Assembly (NCBI GenBank): GCA_030445875.1
Contig: JASUSX010000043.1
Coordinates: 1-10,810, forward strand
DNA length: 10,810 nt
DNA from: Clostridia bacterium
Lineage (GTDB): Bacteria; Bacillota; DSM-521; Neomoorellales; Neomoorellaceae
Reading direction: 5' to 3'
Part shown: piece after piece, positions 1 through 7,114 of the stretch
How the letters are laid out: every line of letters starts with the position of its first letter
How positions within the stretch are numbered: position 1 is the first letter of the stretch
Made by a program: the position numbers and the translations under genes
Notes under the pieces: model-generated
What the model was told of the DNA's origin: nothing
Database searches by the model: none
What the model saw: the letters and a program-made list of their open reading frames with translations, nothing else

Positions 1-809
1 AAGGGCGGCAGGGCAAAGGCCCCCTGGTGGATGGCCGGGGTATAATAACGGGTCGCCACCTGGGGGACGTTCTTCCAGTCTACCTCCAGGGGGTCGTATT
101 CCTTGCTCCCCAGGCTGAAGCTCCACAGGCCGCCAGGGTAAGTGGGCACTGTGGTCAGGTACAGGCGGGCGATGGGGAAGATCTCCGCCAGGTCCCGCTG
201 GATACGGCGGATGAGGTTACCGTTAAAGAGGGGGGATTCCGTCTGGGCGACGAAGAGCCCGTCCGGCTTTAAGGCCCGGTAAACGTTGCGGTAAAACTCG
301 GCGCTGAAGAGCCCCACCGCGGGACCAATGGGATCCGTGGAATCGATGATTATAACATCATAGGTATTCTCCATCTGGCGGACGTGCTCGATGCCGTCTT
401 CCAAACGGATATCCACCCGCGCATCGTCCAGGCCGCAGGATATCTCCGGCAGGTACTCGCGGGCATTGGCCACCACCCGGGCGTCGATCTCCACTAGGGT
501 GGCCTTCTCGATGCTGGGATGCTTGACAACCTCCCGGATGACGCCGCCGTCACCGCCGCCGATGACCAAGGCCGTGCGGGGGTTGGGGTGGGTATTGAGG
601 GGTACATGGGCGATCATCTCGTGGTAAAAGAATTCATCCCCCAGGGTTGTCTGGATGATGTTGTCCAGGAGCAACATACGGCCGTAAGACTCTGTATCCA
701 CCACGGCCAGGTCCTGGTAGGGCGTTTTTTCGTGGTGCAGGGTTTTTTGGATCTTGATGGAAAGGGCCAGGCCCGGGGTTTGTAATTCGGAAAACCATAT
801 GCCTTGCAC
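1..809 (-). CDS. speE: spermidine synthase (polyamine aminopropyltransferase), 3' end cut by window
   Basis: Transfers an aminopropyl group from decarboxylated S-adenosylmethionine to putrescine, giving spermidine in the cytoplasm. Seen: 269 complete codons, with the beta-strand N-terminal domain and then the Rossmann methyltransferase-like core. Residues 84-89 read GGGDGG (cofactor loop), 105-109 LVEID (acidic ribose-binding residue E107), 156-160 DSTDP (catalytic Asp region), and a late [10 protein letters not shown] stretch, all hallmarks of SpeE. The Bacillus subtilis enzyme is about 276 residues and aligns from the first residue, so only a handful of C-terminal codons and the stop lie outside the window. 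The start is GTG at 809; an AAAGGAGTT ribosome site lies about 8 bases before it, and the nearby ATG is out of frame. It follows the phosphate transporter gene by 95 bases, with a possible promoter between. Function assignment is very secure. Confidence 0.96.
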   Translation of the reverse strand, partial: MQGIWFSELQTPGLALSIKIQKTLHHEKTPYQDLAVVDTESYGRMLLLDNIIQTTLGDEFFYHEMIAHVPLNTHPNPRTALVIGGGDGGVIREVVKHPSIEKATLVEIDARVVANAREYLPEISCGLDDARVDIRLEDGIEHVRQMENTYDVIIIDSTDPIGPAVGLFSAEFYRNVYRALKPDGLFVAQTESPLFNGNLIRRIQRDLAEIFPIARLYLTTVPTYPGGLWSFSLGSKEYDPLEVDWKNVPQVATRYYTPAIHQGAFALPP

Positions 810-865
810 AGCTGACAACTCCTTTACGGGTGAAGTGGGACAGGTTGGTACCAGGATTCCAGGGT

Positions 866-894
866 ATCTTAACAAAAAAGAGCCCTTCCCTCAA
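866..894 (-). promoter_or_regulatory. candidate sigma-A promoter of speE
   Basis: On the minus strand TTGAGG (889-894) and TAAGAT (866-871) are separated by exactly 17 bases, each matching four of six consensus positions. It sits in the 95-base gap between the phosphate transporter gene and speE and would start a transcript about 50 bases before the GTG start. No intrinsic terminator was found in the gap, so read-through from upstream is also possible. Inference from sequence only. Confidence 0.4.
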
Positions 895-904
895 GCCCTG
901 ACGC

Positions 905-2512
905 CTAAATAATGCCCATCACCGCCTGGGCTATGCTGACGCTATGGCTGTTGAGGCGCAGGAGCTGGTTGATGATCTCCATGTGGACCGACGTGGTTTC
1001 CAGGCTCAGGCGGTTTTCCTGCTGCAGGCGCTGGAAGTGGGAGTAGCGCAGGTTCTTTTCCAGGCGCAGTATTTCCGGGTGGCCTTTGATCACCCGCGCC
1101 GCCAGGGCCTCATCGGCAGCGGCAAAGGCCTCCATGGCCATAGTGAAGTTCTCCCGTACTTTTTTAAACATCTCCTGGAGCTCAGCCTGGCCGGCCGGGG
1201 AGAACTCCACCCCGCTGGCCTCGATCTTGCGCCACTGGTGGGCCATCTCGACGACCACGTCGCCGATATGCTCCAGGTCGTTGGCGATATACAGGAGCCG
1301 GGTCTGGGCCAGGAGCTGTTCTTCGCTTAAGTTACCCTGATTCATCCGGGCGAGATAACCGGCTACCGCCCGGTAAAGGTAATCCAGGATATTATCCAGG
1401 CCGCGCAGCTTTTCCAGCAGTTCCATTTCCCGCTCGGCCAGGGGCTGCATCACCCGGGGGAACATCTCCACCCGGATAATGCCGGCCATCCGCAGGAGTT
1501 CCTGGGTGGCCCCGGCCAGGGCCAGTTCGGGTATATCCAGCATACCGGCATCCAGGTATTTAGCCACCTTCTCTTCCTCCGGGGCGTCGGGGAGTACTTT
1601 TTGCATCAGGTGGCCCACCCAGGAGGTAAAGGGTAGGAACAGGAACATGTTGATAACATTAAAGAGGGTATGGCCGTTAGCCACCTGGTGGGCGACATCC
1701 GGGGAGGTCAGCCGGGACAGCTGGCTGTATAGCCCCAAAAAGGGTAAAAAGATGAGGACGCCGGCCAGCTTAAAGAAGAAATGGGCCAGGGCTACCCTTT
1801 TGGCTTCCCGGGAAAGGGCGACGCTGGAGATCAGGGCCGTGGCCGTGGTACCCAGGTTGGCCCCCAGGACTATCCCCAGAGCCGGCTCCAGGGCCAGGGC
1901 CCCCTGGGAGGCCAGGGTCATGGCCAGGACTACCGGGGCCGCGCTGCCCTGGACGATGGCCGTAAAGAGGGTCGCCACTGCCATCATTACCCAGGGATGC
2001 GCCGCCATACGGTCCAGGGTAGCAATAAAGGCGGGGGAATTGTTCAGGGGAGCCGTGGCCGAGCCCATGAGGGCGGCACCGTAAAAAATAAGGCCAAAAC
2101 CAAGGATGGCCTGGCCCAGGTGGTGCCAGCGCAGGCGCCGGGCGAAAAGATAAGGGATGAGGCCGGCCACCACGGCCCAGAGGGCATAGTCGCTCAGGCG
2201 CAGGGCAATGAGCTGGGCCGTCAGGGTAGAGCCGATGGCGGCCCCCAGGATAACCCCCAGGGCCTGGCCCAGGCTCATCAGGCCGGCGCTGACGAAGCCC
2301 ACCAGCAGCACCGTGGTAACCGCGCTGGTCTGGAGGAAAATGGTAACCACCAGGCCAGCCATCATGCCATAAAAGCGGTTTTTCGTGACCGCTCCCAGGA
2401 GCTGCTGCACCTGGCGCGCGGCCGCCTTTTGCAGGCCGGTGCTGATCAGGTTCATGCCGAAAAGGAAAAGAGCCAGCCCCCCTGCCAGCCCGGTAGCAAC
2501 GTTAAAAAACAA
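905..2512 (-). CDS. Na+/phosphate cotransporter family protein with C-terminal PhoU-like domain
   Basis: Membrane protein of the Na/Pi cotransporter (PF02690-type, NptA/YjbB-like) family, expected to move phosphate coupled to sodium. Seen in 535 residues: about eight hydrophobic segments over residues 1-305 built as two inverted repeats. Each repeat carries the family's Q-x-S motif (QTSA at 61-64, QGSA at 188-191) followed by a Gly-rich stretch (GAAIGST near 91-97, GANLGTT at 217-223). A soluble helical PhoU-like domain fills about 335-530 and includes an ANDLEHIGD helix typical of PhoU metal sites. The start is TTG at 2512, chosen because a perfect AGGAGG lies at 2520-2525, seven bases away. 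It follows phoU by 50 bases and is surely co-transcribed with it. In E. coli YjbB this architecture has been linked to phosphate export, so the direction of transport is open. The Q-x-S motifs are less Ser-rich than the usual QSSS/QSST. Confidence 0.9.
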   Translation of the reverse strand: MFFNVATGLAGGLALFLFGMNLISTGLQKAAARQVQQLLGAVTKNRFYGMMAGLVVTIFLQTSAVTTVLLVGFVSAGLMSLGQALGVILGAAIGSTLTAQLIALRLSDYALWAVVAGLIPYLFARRLRWHHLGQAILGFGLIFYGAALMGSATAPLNNSPAFIATLDRMAAHPWVMMAVATLFTAIVQGSAAPVVLAMTLASQGALALEPALGIVLGANLGTTATALISSVALSREAKRVALAHFFFKLAGVLIFLPFLGLYSQLSRLTSPDVAHQVANGHTLFNVINMFLFLPFTSWVGHLMQKVLPDAPEEEKVAKYLDAGMLDIPELALAGATQELLRMAGIIRVEMFPRVMQPLAEREMELLEKLRGLDNILDYLYRAVAGYLARMNQGNLSEEQLLAQTRLLYIANDLEHIGDVVVEMAHQWRKIEASGVEFSPAGQAELQEMFKKVRENFTMAMEAFAAADEALAARVIKGHPEILRLEKNLRYSHFQRLQQENRLSLETTSVHMEIINQLLRLNSHSVSIAQAVMGII

Positions 2513-2545
2513 CTCTTAACCTCCTGTAGACGCTAGTTTCTGCCC

Positions 2546-2575
2546 GCCCGCTATTTTTTATATTATCCTGCGGGC
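2546..2575 (-). other. intercistronic stem-loop at the phoU/transporter junction
   Basis: A perfect six-base inverted repeat, GCCCGC/GCGGGC (2570-2575 with 2546-2551), encloses an 18-base AT-rich loop containing the phoU stop codon. No uridine run follows, so it is not an intrinsic terminator. It may tune mRNA decay or the ratio of the two proteins. It could also be chance in a GC-rich genome. Confidence 0.35.
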
Positions 2576-3261
2576 TTGTTCTTCTGTGGTCCCTGGGAGT
2601 CCTTAAAAGCGCGGCGTTCACCTGTTTCCCTGTAAACAACCATTTCGGCCACGTTGACGGCATGGTCGGCAATGCGTTCCAGGTAACGGGCTACCAGGGC
2701 CAGGTAGCTGGCCTGGTCGACGTACTCCGGCCCCTGCTTCATAAAGCCCACCAGTTCGTCATAGAGGTCCTCAAAAAGGCGGTCGACGGCGTCATCGGCG
2801 CGTACTATTTCCCCCGCCGCTACCAGGTCGCGGTCCACCAGGGCGCGCAGGCTCCTGCGCAGCATGGCCCGGGCCAGGTCACTCATGCGCGGTATGTCTA
2901 CCAGGGGTTTGAAATACGGTCCCAGTTTGGCCAGGCGCTCGGCCACTTCGGCAATATTGACGGCGTAATCGCCAATGCGCTCCAGCTCTTTGCCCACCCG
3001 CATGACGGTGGCCAGGGTACGCAGGTCTTCCCCACAGGGTTGCTGCAGGGAGATGAGGTCCAGGGCCGCCATCTCAATATCGTAGTCCAGGTTGTCGGCA
3101 ATGTCATCCCCTGCGACGACCTGACGCGCCAGTTCCCTGTCCTGGGCCTTCAGGGCTTGCAAGGCCTTATCCACCTGGTCGGCGACATAGTCCCCCATGT
3201 GTAGAAGCTTTTGCTGTAATTCTAACAGCGCCCGGTCATAGGCATTAAGGATGCGGCCCAT
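2563..3261 (-). CDS. phoU: phosphate-signalling protein PhoU
   Basis: Cytoplasmic modulator of phosphate uptake and of PhoR/PhoB-type signalling. Seen in 232 residues: two repeated three-helix bundles, each with the metal-binding E-x-x-x-D signature (KELERIGDYAVNIAE in the first half, RYLERIADHAVNVAE in the second). Length and repeat layout match the family (about 215-235 residues); the last 20 residues are a charged tail. The start is ATG at 3261 with a GAGGGGAT ribosome site upstream. Known family members usually accompany the pstSCAB ABC transporter; here the partner immediately downstream is a Na/Pi-type carrier that has its own PhoU-like domain, so this PhoU probably serves that carrier. 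A promoter with a palindrome overlapping its -10 lies directly upstream. Confidence 0.95.
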   Translation of the reverse strand: MGRILNAYDRALLELQQKLLHMGDYVADQVDKALQALKAQDRELARQVVAGDDIADNLDYDIEMAALDLISLQQPCGEDLRTLATVMRVGKELERIGDYAVNIAEVAERLAKLGPYFKPLVDIPRMSDLARAMLRRSLRALVDRDLVAAGEIVRADDAVDRLFEDLYDELVGFMKQGPEYVDQASYLALVARYLERIADHAVNVAEMVVYRETGERRAFKDSQGPQKNKPAG

Positions 3262-3280
3262 CTGGAATCCCCTCGCAGGG

Positions 3281-3309
3281 TTGACAATTTCTTAACATAT
3301 ATTATATGT
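3281..3309. promoter_or_regulatory. palindrome and TTnACA-type repeats over the phoU promoter
   Basis: Two signals overlap here. First, ACATATA-T-TATATGT (3295-3309) is a perfect 15-base inverted repeat covering the -10 box, a likely operator for a dimeric regulator. Second, on the plus strand TTGACA (3281-3286) and TTAACA (3292-3297) are repeated with an 11-base period, with a degenerate third copy TATATG at 3303-3308. That is the form of a Bacillus PhoP box (TT-A/C/T-ACA repeats). The boxes lie around the inferred start site, which would be unusual for activation and fits repression better. The regulator is not known. Confidence 0.4.
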
Positions 3310-3329
3310 CTATTACCCTGCGGGTTAAA
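3301..3329 (-). promoter_or_regulatory. candidate promoter of phoU and the phosphate transporter gene
   Basis: The minus strand has a perfect TATAAT (3301-3306), 17 bases after a weak -35, TTTAAC (3324-3329). Transcription would start near 3294, about 33 bases before the phoU ATG, leaving room for the ribosome site. The perfect -10 in an otherwise GC-rich genome is the main support; a weak -35 suits an activated promoter. Confidence 0.6.
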
Positions 3330-3342
3330 GAGAACCCGGGTA
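3314..3342. repeat. nested inverted repeat upstream of phoU
   Basis: Two nested inverted repeats share one centre: outer TACCC/GGGTA (3314-3318 with 3338-3342) and inner GGGTT/AACCC (3322-3326 with 3333-3337), with a three-base offset on one arm. It overlaps the weak -35 box of the phoU promoter, so it may be a protein-binding site or a DNA/RNA hairpin. No uridine run is present for termination. Confidence 0.3.
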
Positions 3343-3397
3343 AAAATTGGACCGCCTAAAAAACTTAAGCTCGGCCGGAAAAGGACATAATCCAGGG

Positions 3398-3928
3398 CTA
3401 CCGTAACCGGCCGGCAGGGGCCAGCACCCTGGCCTCAATCATATCCACCAGGCCGGCGGCGTCATCCAGGCCGTAGCAAGGGGCGTCTATGGCCAGGGGC
3501 TCGTCGGTGGCCACGGCCAGCAGTTCATCGGCGGTGCACAGGAGTTCGCCCCCGACGGCCGCCCGGTGGACCTCGATCTTGGGCTTATCGCCCCGCTTAT
3601 AGCCCTCGGTAATGATCAAGTCGACATTTTGCACGCGCCCGGCGATGGCGTCCAGGGGCAGCTCCATTTCTACCTTTTCGATAATCGCCATCTTGGTAGG
3701 CGAAGAGATGACGACAACGTCGGCCCCGGCCTCGGCGTGGCGCCAGGTGTCCTTGCCGGGGCGGTCGATGTCAAAGCCGTGGGTATCATGCTTGATGGTC
3801 GCCACCCGGTAACCACGCCGCTTTAATTCCGGCAGGAGCTTGACCAGCAAGGTCGTCTTCCCCACATCGGACTTGCCGACAACGGAGATGACGGGTGGCG
3901 GGGACAGTTTATCCTTTTCCTGGTTCAA
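3398..3928 (-). CDS. mobB: molybdopterin-guanine dinucleotide biosynthesis adapter, MobB
   Basis: Small GTP-binding P-loop protein that works with MobA and MoeA in making the dinucleotide form of the molybdenum or tungsten cofactor. Seen in 176 residues: a P-loop GKSDVGKT at 18-25, the family motif TIKHDTHGFDIDRPGKD around 45-60 with DTWRH after it, VVVISS at 71-76, and LIITEGYKRGDKPKIEV near 104-120. All are typical of MobB, and the length is usual (about 160-175). The start is TTG at 3928 because an AAAGGAGGTA ribosome site lies about eight bases before it and no nearer ATG exists. It begins 33 bases after moeA ends and is the last gene of the cofactor run; the next gene downstream, phoU, has its own promoter. 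No clear terminator is visible after its stop. Confidence 0.94.
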   Translation of the reverse strand: MNQEKDKLSPPPVISVVGKSDVGKTTLLVKLLPELKRRGYRVATIKHDTHGFDIDRPGKDTWRHAEAGADVVVISSPTKMAIIEKVEMELPLDAIAGRVQNVDLIITEGYKRGDKPKIEVHRAAVGGELLCTADELLAVATDEPLAIDAPCYGLDDAAGLVDMIEARVLAPAGRLR

Positions 3929-3961
3929 ATTTAGTACCTCCTTTTACCTTGTAAGGTGCAG

Positions 3962-5260
3962 CTAAACCATAATTACCGTTACCTCCGCCCCGGCTGCCGG
4001 GGTGGTACCGGGGGGCAAATCAATTAAGGCATTGGCTCCTATAGCGGCACGGATGCCCCCCGGCCGGCGGGGCAGGGGCATTACCTGCCAGCCATGAGCC
4101 GTCGACTTGGCCCGGGCCCAGATGAAGGCCCGCTCCGGCCGCCGCCGGTCTATGGCCCGCGTCAGCCGCGCCGGGAAGGCCACCGGCAAGGGTTCTTTAC
4201 CTCCCAGGGCCAGGATAACTGGTGCCGCCAGGAGATAGTAAGCCACCAGGGCCGCCGGGGGGTTGCCGGGCAGGCCCAGCATTAATTTCCCATCCCACCG
4301 GGCCGCTATAACCCGCCGGGCCGGGCGGTTATTTAGCTCTGTAAAGAGCATTTTCCCCCCCGTCCGGGCAAAGGCGGCTGCTGTCAGGTCGTAATTACCA
4401 CCGCCGGCGCCGCCGGTAGTCAGGAGCAGGTCCGCCTCTCCCAGGGCCGCCCGGTAGGCCCTTACCTGTTCCTCCAGGTCGTCGGCCAGGGGACCCAGGG
4501 GGAGTACCTCGCCGCCGGCAGCCCCAACAGCCGCCGCCAGGGCATAAAAATTGCTGTTGTATATCCAGGGGGTACCTGCCCCGGGGCCGCCGGCCCGGCT
4601 GGCGTCGGCCGGGCCACGGCCGGCATTTCCCGCCTCCCCGGCGGCAGGGTCCAGGAGTTCACTGCCGCTGGCGGCCAGGGCTACCCGGGGCCGGCGGTAA
4701 ACCGTTACCTCCCGGATACCCAGGGCGGCCAGGAGGCCTGTTTCCGCCGGCCCCAGGGGTGTGCCGGCGGCCAGGACCCCTTCCCCGGCCGCCACTTCAG
4801 CTCCAGCGGCTTCCAGGTAACTCCGGGAAGGCAGGCCGGTAAGGCTGATATAGCCGTCCACCTCCGTCGCCATTTCCCTGGGTACAATGGCCACCGTCCC
4901 GGCCGGCGGCCTGGCGCCGGTAAAGATAGCCGCCGCCGTCCCCGCTGCCAGGGTCAGGTCGGGCTTCCTCCCGGCCGGCACCGCCCCCAGGAGGCGGTAG
5001 ACCGCCCTGGCTGGAGCCTCCCTACTGCCCGTACTTGTCCCGGAGCCCCGCAGTACCCTGGTCCCGGTTGCCGGCCCGGGCGGTCCTACGGCGTAGCCAT
5101 CCACCAGGGAACGGGGAAACGGGGGGAAAGGCCCCGGGGCAGTTACTGCCGCTGCCAGCACCTGCCCCGCCGCTTCCTCCAGCTTTACTTTAACCCTGCC
5201 GGGAGGTACCAGCCCGTCCAGCAGCAATTCCCGGGCCGCCTCCAGGGATAAAGGTGACAT
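3962..5260 (-). CDS. moeA: MoeA-family molybdopterin molybdotransferase (divergent active-site motifs)
   Basis: MoeA inserts molybdate (or tungstate) into adenylylated molybdopterin. Seen in 432 residues: SLVDGYAV at 51-58 (conserved Asp of the usual S-x-M/V-DGYA motif), IFTGARPP at 112-119, ASGSEL at 197-202, and LPGNPPAA at 330-337, in normal order. Differences from the family: the usual TGG-[VT]-S-x-GDYD loop reads TTGGAGGGNYDL (281-292), losing the Ser and the first Asp. The usual PGKP stretch before LPGNP is replaced by ELNNRPARR (308-316). A Gly/Ala-rich insertion of about 25 residues sits at 205-231. The start is ATG at 5260 after an AAAGGATGG ribosome site. It lies between mobA and mobB, so a role in cofactor assembly is secure, but metal choice and full activity are uncertain. 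The gene is extremely GC-rich (45 of 60 bases at 4621-4680). Confidence 0.9.
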   Translation of the reverse strand: MSPLSLEAARELLLDGLVPPGRVKVKLEEAAGQVLAAAVTAPGPFPPFPRSLVDGYAVGPPGPATGTRVLRGSGTSTGSREAPARAVYRLLGAVPAGRKPDLTLAAGTAAAIFTGARPPAGTVAIVPREMATEVDGYISLTGLPSRSYLEAAGAEVAAGEGVLAAGTPLGPAETGLLAALGIREVTVYRRPRVALAASGSELLDPAAGEAGNAGRGPADASRAGGPGAGTPWIYNSNFYALAAAVGAAGGEVLPLGPLADDLEEQVRAYRAALGEADLLLTTGGAGGGNYDLTAAAFARTGGKMLFTELNNRPARRVIAARWDGKLMLGLPGNPPAALVAYYLLAAPVILALGGKEPLPVAFPARLTRAIDRRRPERAFIWARAKSTAHGWQVMPLPRRPGGIRAAIGANALIDLPPGTTPAAGAEVTVIMV

Positions 5261-5294
5261 ACCATTCCATCCTTTCGCCAGGCAAAGAAATTAT

Positions 5295-5320
5295 CCCCCT
5301 GCCCGCGGAAGCAGCCGGGG
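5295..5320 (-). other. intercistronic stem-loop between mobA and moeA
   Basis: An eight-pair hairpin can form: CCCC plus CTGC (5295-5302) pairs with GCAG (5311-5314) and GGGG (5317-5320), with a two-base bulge at 5315-5316 and an eight-base loop. On the minus-strand transcript it is followed by a mixed ATAATTTCTTTG tract, not a clean uridine run, so it is at best a leaky terminator. It may lower moeA/mobB expression relative to mobA or protect the upstream mRNA. Confidence 0.4.
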
Positions 5321-5335
5321 GTGTGAGCGAGTCAG

Positions 5336-5929
5336 CTACTGTCCTGCCAGCAGGCGCCGTGCCCGATCCAGGTCGGCCGGGGTATTGATATTAAAAAACA
5401 CCCGCTCCAGGTCGGTAAAACCCTGGAGGCGGTCAATATCAATGTAACGCACCTTAACGTGCGGGTAAAAGGCGAAGGCCTGGTAGTCACCCTGCTGCAG
5501 ACAGGCTTCAATGGCTGGCAGGCAACTGCGGGAATAGACGGCGTGCAGGGGCTGCAGGTATTCACCCCGGCGGGGGACAACAGCGTCGTAGCCCCGGGCC
5601 TGTCCCAGGAGATGTTCAATAAAAGCCGGGTCCAGGAAAGGCATGTCGCAGGCGACAACAAAGTTGTGCCACCAGGGCGAAGCCAGCAGCCCAGCGTGGA
5701 AGCCACTCAAGGGCCCCCGGCCGGGGATGACATCCGTTACCAGGCGCACCTGCCAATCCCTGTACAGGTCGGGGGTGTTGGTTACAACGATTACCTCGGG
5801 AAATAATGGCCGCAAAGCCGCCACGATGGTGGCCAGCATCGACTCCCGCCCCAGGGGCAGCAGGGCTTTATTGGTACCCATACGGGTGCTTTTACCTCCG
5901 GCCAGGACGACCCCGGCTGCTTCATACAC
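5336..5929 (-). CDS. mobA: molybdenum cofactor guanylyltransferase, MobA
   Basis: Couples GMP from GTP to the metal-loaded pterin cofactor, forming the dinucleotide cofactor used by DMSO-reductase-family enzymes such as formate dehydrogenase. Seen in 197 residues: the nucleotidyltransferase signature LAGGKSTRMGTNKALL at 9-24, RGPLSGFHAGL near 71-81, the metal-binding ACDMPF at 93-98, a LQPLHAVYS stretch, and FFNINTPADL near the C-terminus. All fit MobA, and the length is usual. The start is GTG at 5929 preceded by CGGAGGCG with a slightly long spacer; no better start is visible. It follows the transporter ATPase gene by 84 bases without a credible promoter or terminator, so it probably belongs to the same transcript. 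Presence of mobA implies the host makes a guanine-dinucleotide cofactor. Confidence 0.95.
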   Translation of the reverse strand: MYEAAGVVLAGGKSTRMGTNKALLPLGRESMLATIVAALRPLFPEVIVVTNTPDLYRDWQVRLVTDVIPGRGPLSGFHAGLLASPWWHNFVVACDMPFLDPAFIEHLLGQARGYDAVVPRRGEYLQPLHAVYSRSCLPAIEACLQQGDYQAFAFYPHVKVRYIDIDRLQGFTDLERVFFNINTPADLDRARRLLAGQ

Positions 5930-6013
5930 TTCAGGTAGCGCCTCCGGTCAATTTAATCCCTTTTAGGATACCATAATTTTGCCCCCCGTCTCCAGGGCTT
6001 TTTTTTGATATGC

Positions 6014-7114
6014 TTACCCTTCTTCATTTGCTGGTAAGACCCAAAAAGAATCCTTTTTTAAGGATACAGTAACCTGTTCCCCCATTTTAAGCGCCATGTC
6101 ATGGTAAATATAGCCGGGGAGCTCCAGTTCGATCTTCATTCCTGTACCAGCAAGATCCAAAAATAGTAAATAACTGCCATACTGATCAAAAATACTCCGC
6201 ACCGTAGCAGGAAAAATATTTGACTGCACCCTTGGCGCAAGCGGACGGTCATGGCGGATAATAACCACTTCCCGGGGGTTAATACCAAAATGAATTTTAT
6301 CACCCAGGTACAAATTGGGAATTACCGGCAGCTGGAAAGTAAGTCCCTGGCTACTTTGGGCTATTATTTCAGTGGAAGAAATAGCATCTACCCTGCCACT
6401 GAACATATTACGGTTTAGCAATAATCTTGCTACTTCCAGGGTGGCTGGCCGGCGATAAATATCGTCCCGGCTGCCTATTTGTTGCAAGCGACCGTCAATT
6501 AAAACGGCAATTTTATCCCCCAGGAGAAAGGCTTCCTGGAGGTCATGAGTGACATGAATAACTGTCACCTTAAAACGGGTGAAAATCTCAGGCAGTAAAA
6601 AGATTAACTGCCTCCTGGTAAAACTATCCAAAGCCGAAAAAGGCTCATCCATCAGAATAATATCGGGTTCCACCAGCAGGGTCCTGGCCAGGGCTACCCG
6701 CTGTTTTTCGCCACCGCTTAAAGTTAGGGGATTAGAGCGGCTTAAAAGATGTTCAATGCCAAGGAAAGCCGCTAATTCCCTGGCCCGTTCCCTGGCCCGG
6801 GAGGGCGGAATGCGGTTGGGCCGGGCGCCAAAGGTGATGTTTTCCATGATGGAGAGGTGAGGAAATAGGGCCAGGTTCTGTTGGATATAACCAATTTTCC
6901 TCTCCTCTGGCAAAGCATAGGTGATATCCCGGCCGGCAAAGAGTATCCTGCCCTTCTGCGGTTTTTTCAGGCCAGCCAGAGTATCCAGCAGTACCGTCTT
7001 GCCGGCGCCGGATGGCCCCAAAACGATCAGGTATCCGGCTTTGCTTACGCTGAAGGAAATATCGTCCAGGTAAAACCCCGGGCCAGCTACGGTTAGATTT
7101 CTAACCTGGATCAC
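6014..7114 (-). CDS. modC: molybdate/tungstate ABC transporter, ATP-binding protein
   Basis: ATPase that powers oxyanion import on the cytoplasmic face of the membrane. Seen in 366 residues: Walker A GPSGAGKT at 33-40, Q-loop IQQNLALFPH near 77-86, ABC signature LSGGEKQ at 132-138, Walker B IILMDEP at 152-158, and the switch His at 190 (HVTHD). A beta-rich C-terminal part (about 230-366) includes one TOBE/MOP-like segment of the kind that binds molybdate in ModC. The start is GTG at 7114; it overlaps the permease stop by four bases (GTGA), a sign of translational coupling. Sequence alone does not separate ModC from WtpC, so the metal could be Mo, W or both. The gene is clearly more AT-rich than moeA (24 G/C in 60 bases at 6121-6180). 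Confidence 0.9.
   Translation of the reverse strand: MIQVRNLTVAGPGFYLDDISFSVSKAGYLIVLGPSGAGKTVLLDTLAGLKKPQKGRILFAGRDITYALPEERKIGYIQQNLALFPHLSIMENITFGARPNRIPPSRARERARELAAFLGIEHLLSRSNPLTLSGGEKQRVALARTLLVEPDIILMDEPFSALDSFTRRQLIFLLPEIFTRFKVTVIHVTHDLQEAFLLGDKIAVLIDGRLQQIGSRDDIYRRPATLEVARLLLNRNMFSGRVDAISSTEIIAQSSQGLTFQLPVIPNLYLGDKIHFGINPREVVIIRHDRPLAPRVQSNIFPATVRSIFDQYGSYLLFLDLAGTGMKIELELPGYIYHDMALKMGEQVTVSLKKDSFWVLPANEEG

Noticed and set aside
866..902. T6 tract after AGGGCTT...AGGGCTC on the minus strand downstream of the phosphate carrier stop
   Set aside because: The two arms are direct, not inverted, repeats, so no hairpin forms; it is better explained as the spacer of a candidate speE promoter.
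1781..2536. Long plus-strand open frame (251 codons) opposite the phosphate carrier gene
   Set aside because: It mirrors a gene with clear homology on the other strand, its protein is rich in Gly, Gln and Arg with no recognisable motif, and such antisense frames are common in GC-rich coding DNA. The same holds for the frames at 1479-2084, 2662-3204 and 944-1330.
3281..3308. TTGACA followed by TATATG on the plus strand read as a plus-strand promoter
   Set aside because: No plus-strand gene follows; downstream lies the antisense of mobB. The minus-strand promoter for phoU accounts for the AT-rich element.
5981..6006. GCCC/GGGC inverted repeat followed by eight T on the plus strand
   Set aside because: The stem is only four pairs and no plus-strand gene lies upstream; on the minus strand the tract is A, so it cannot terminate the transporter transcript.
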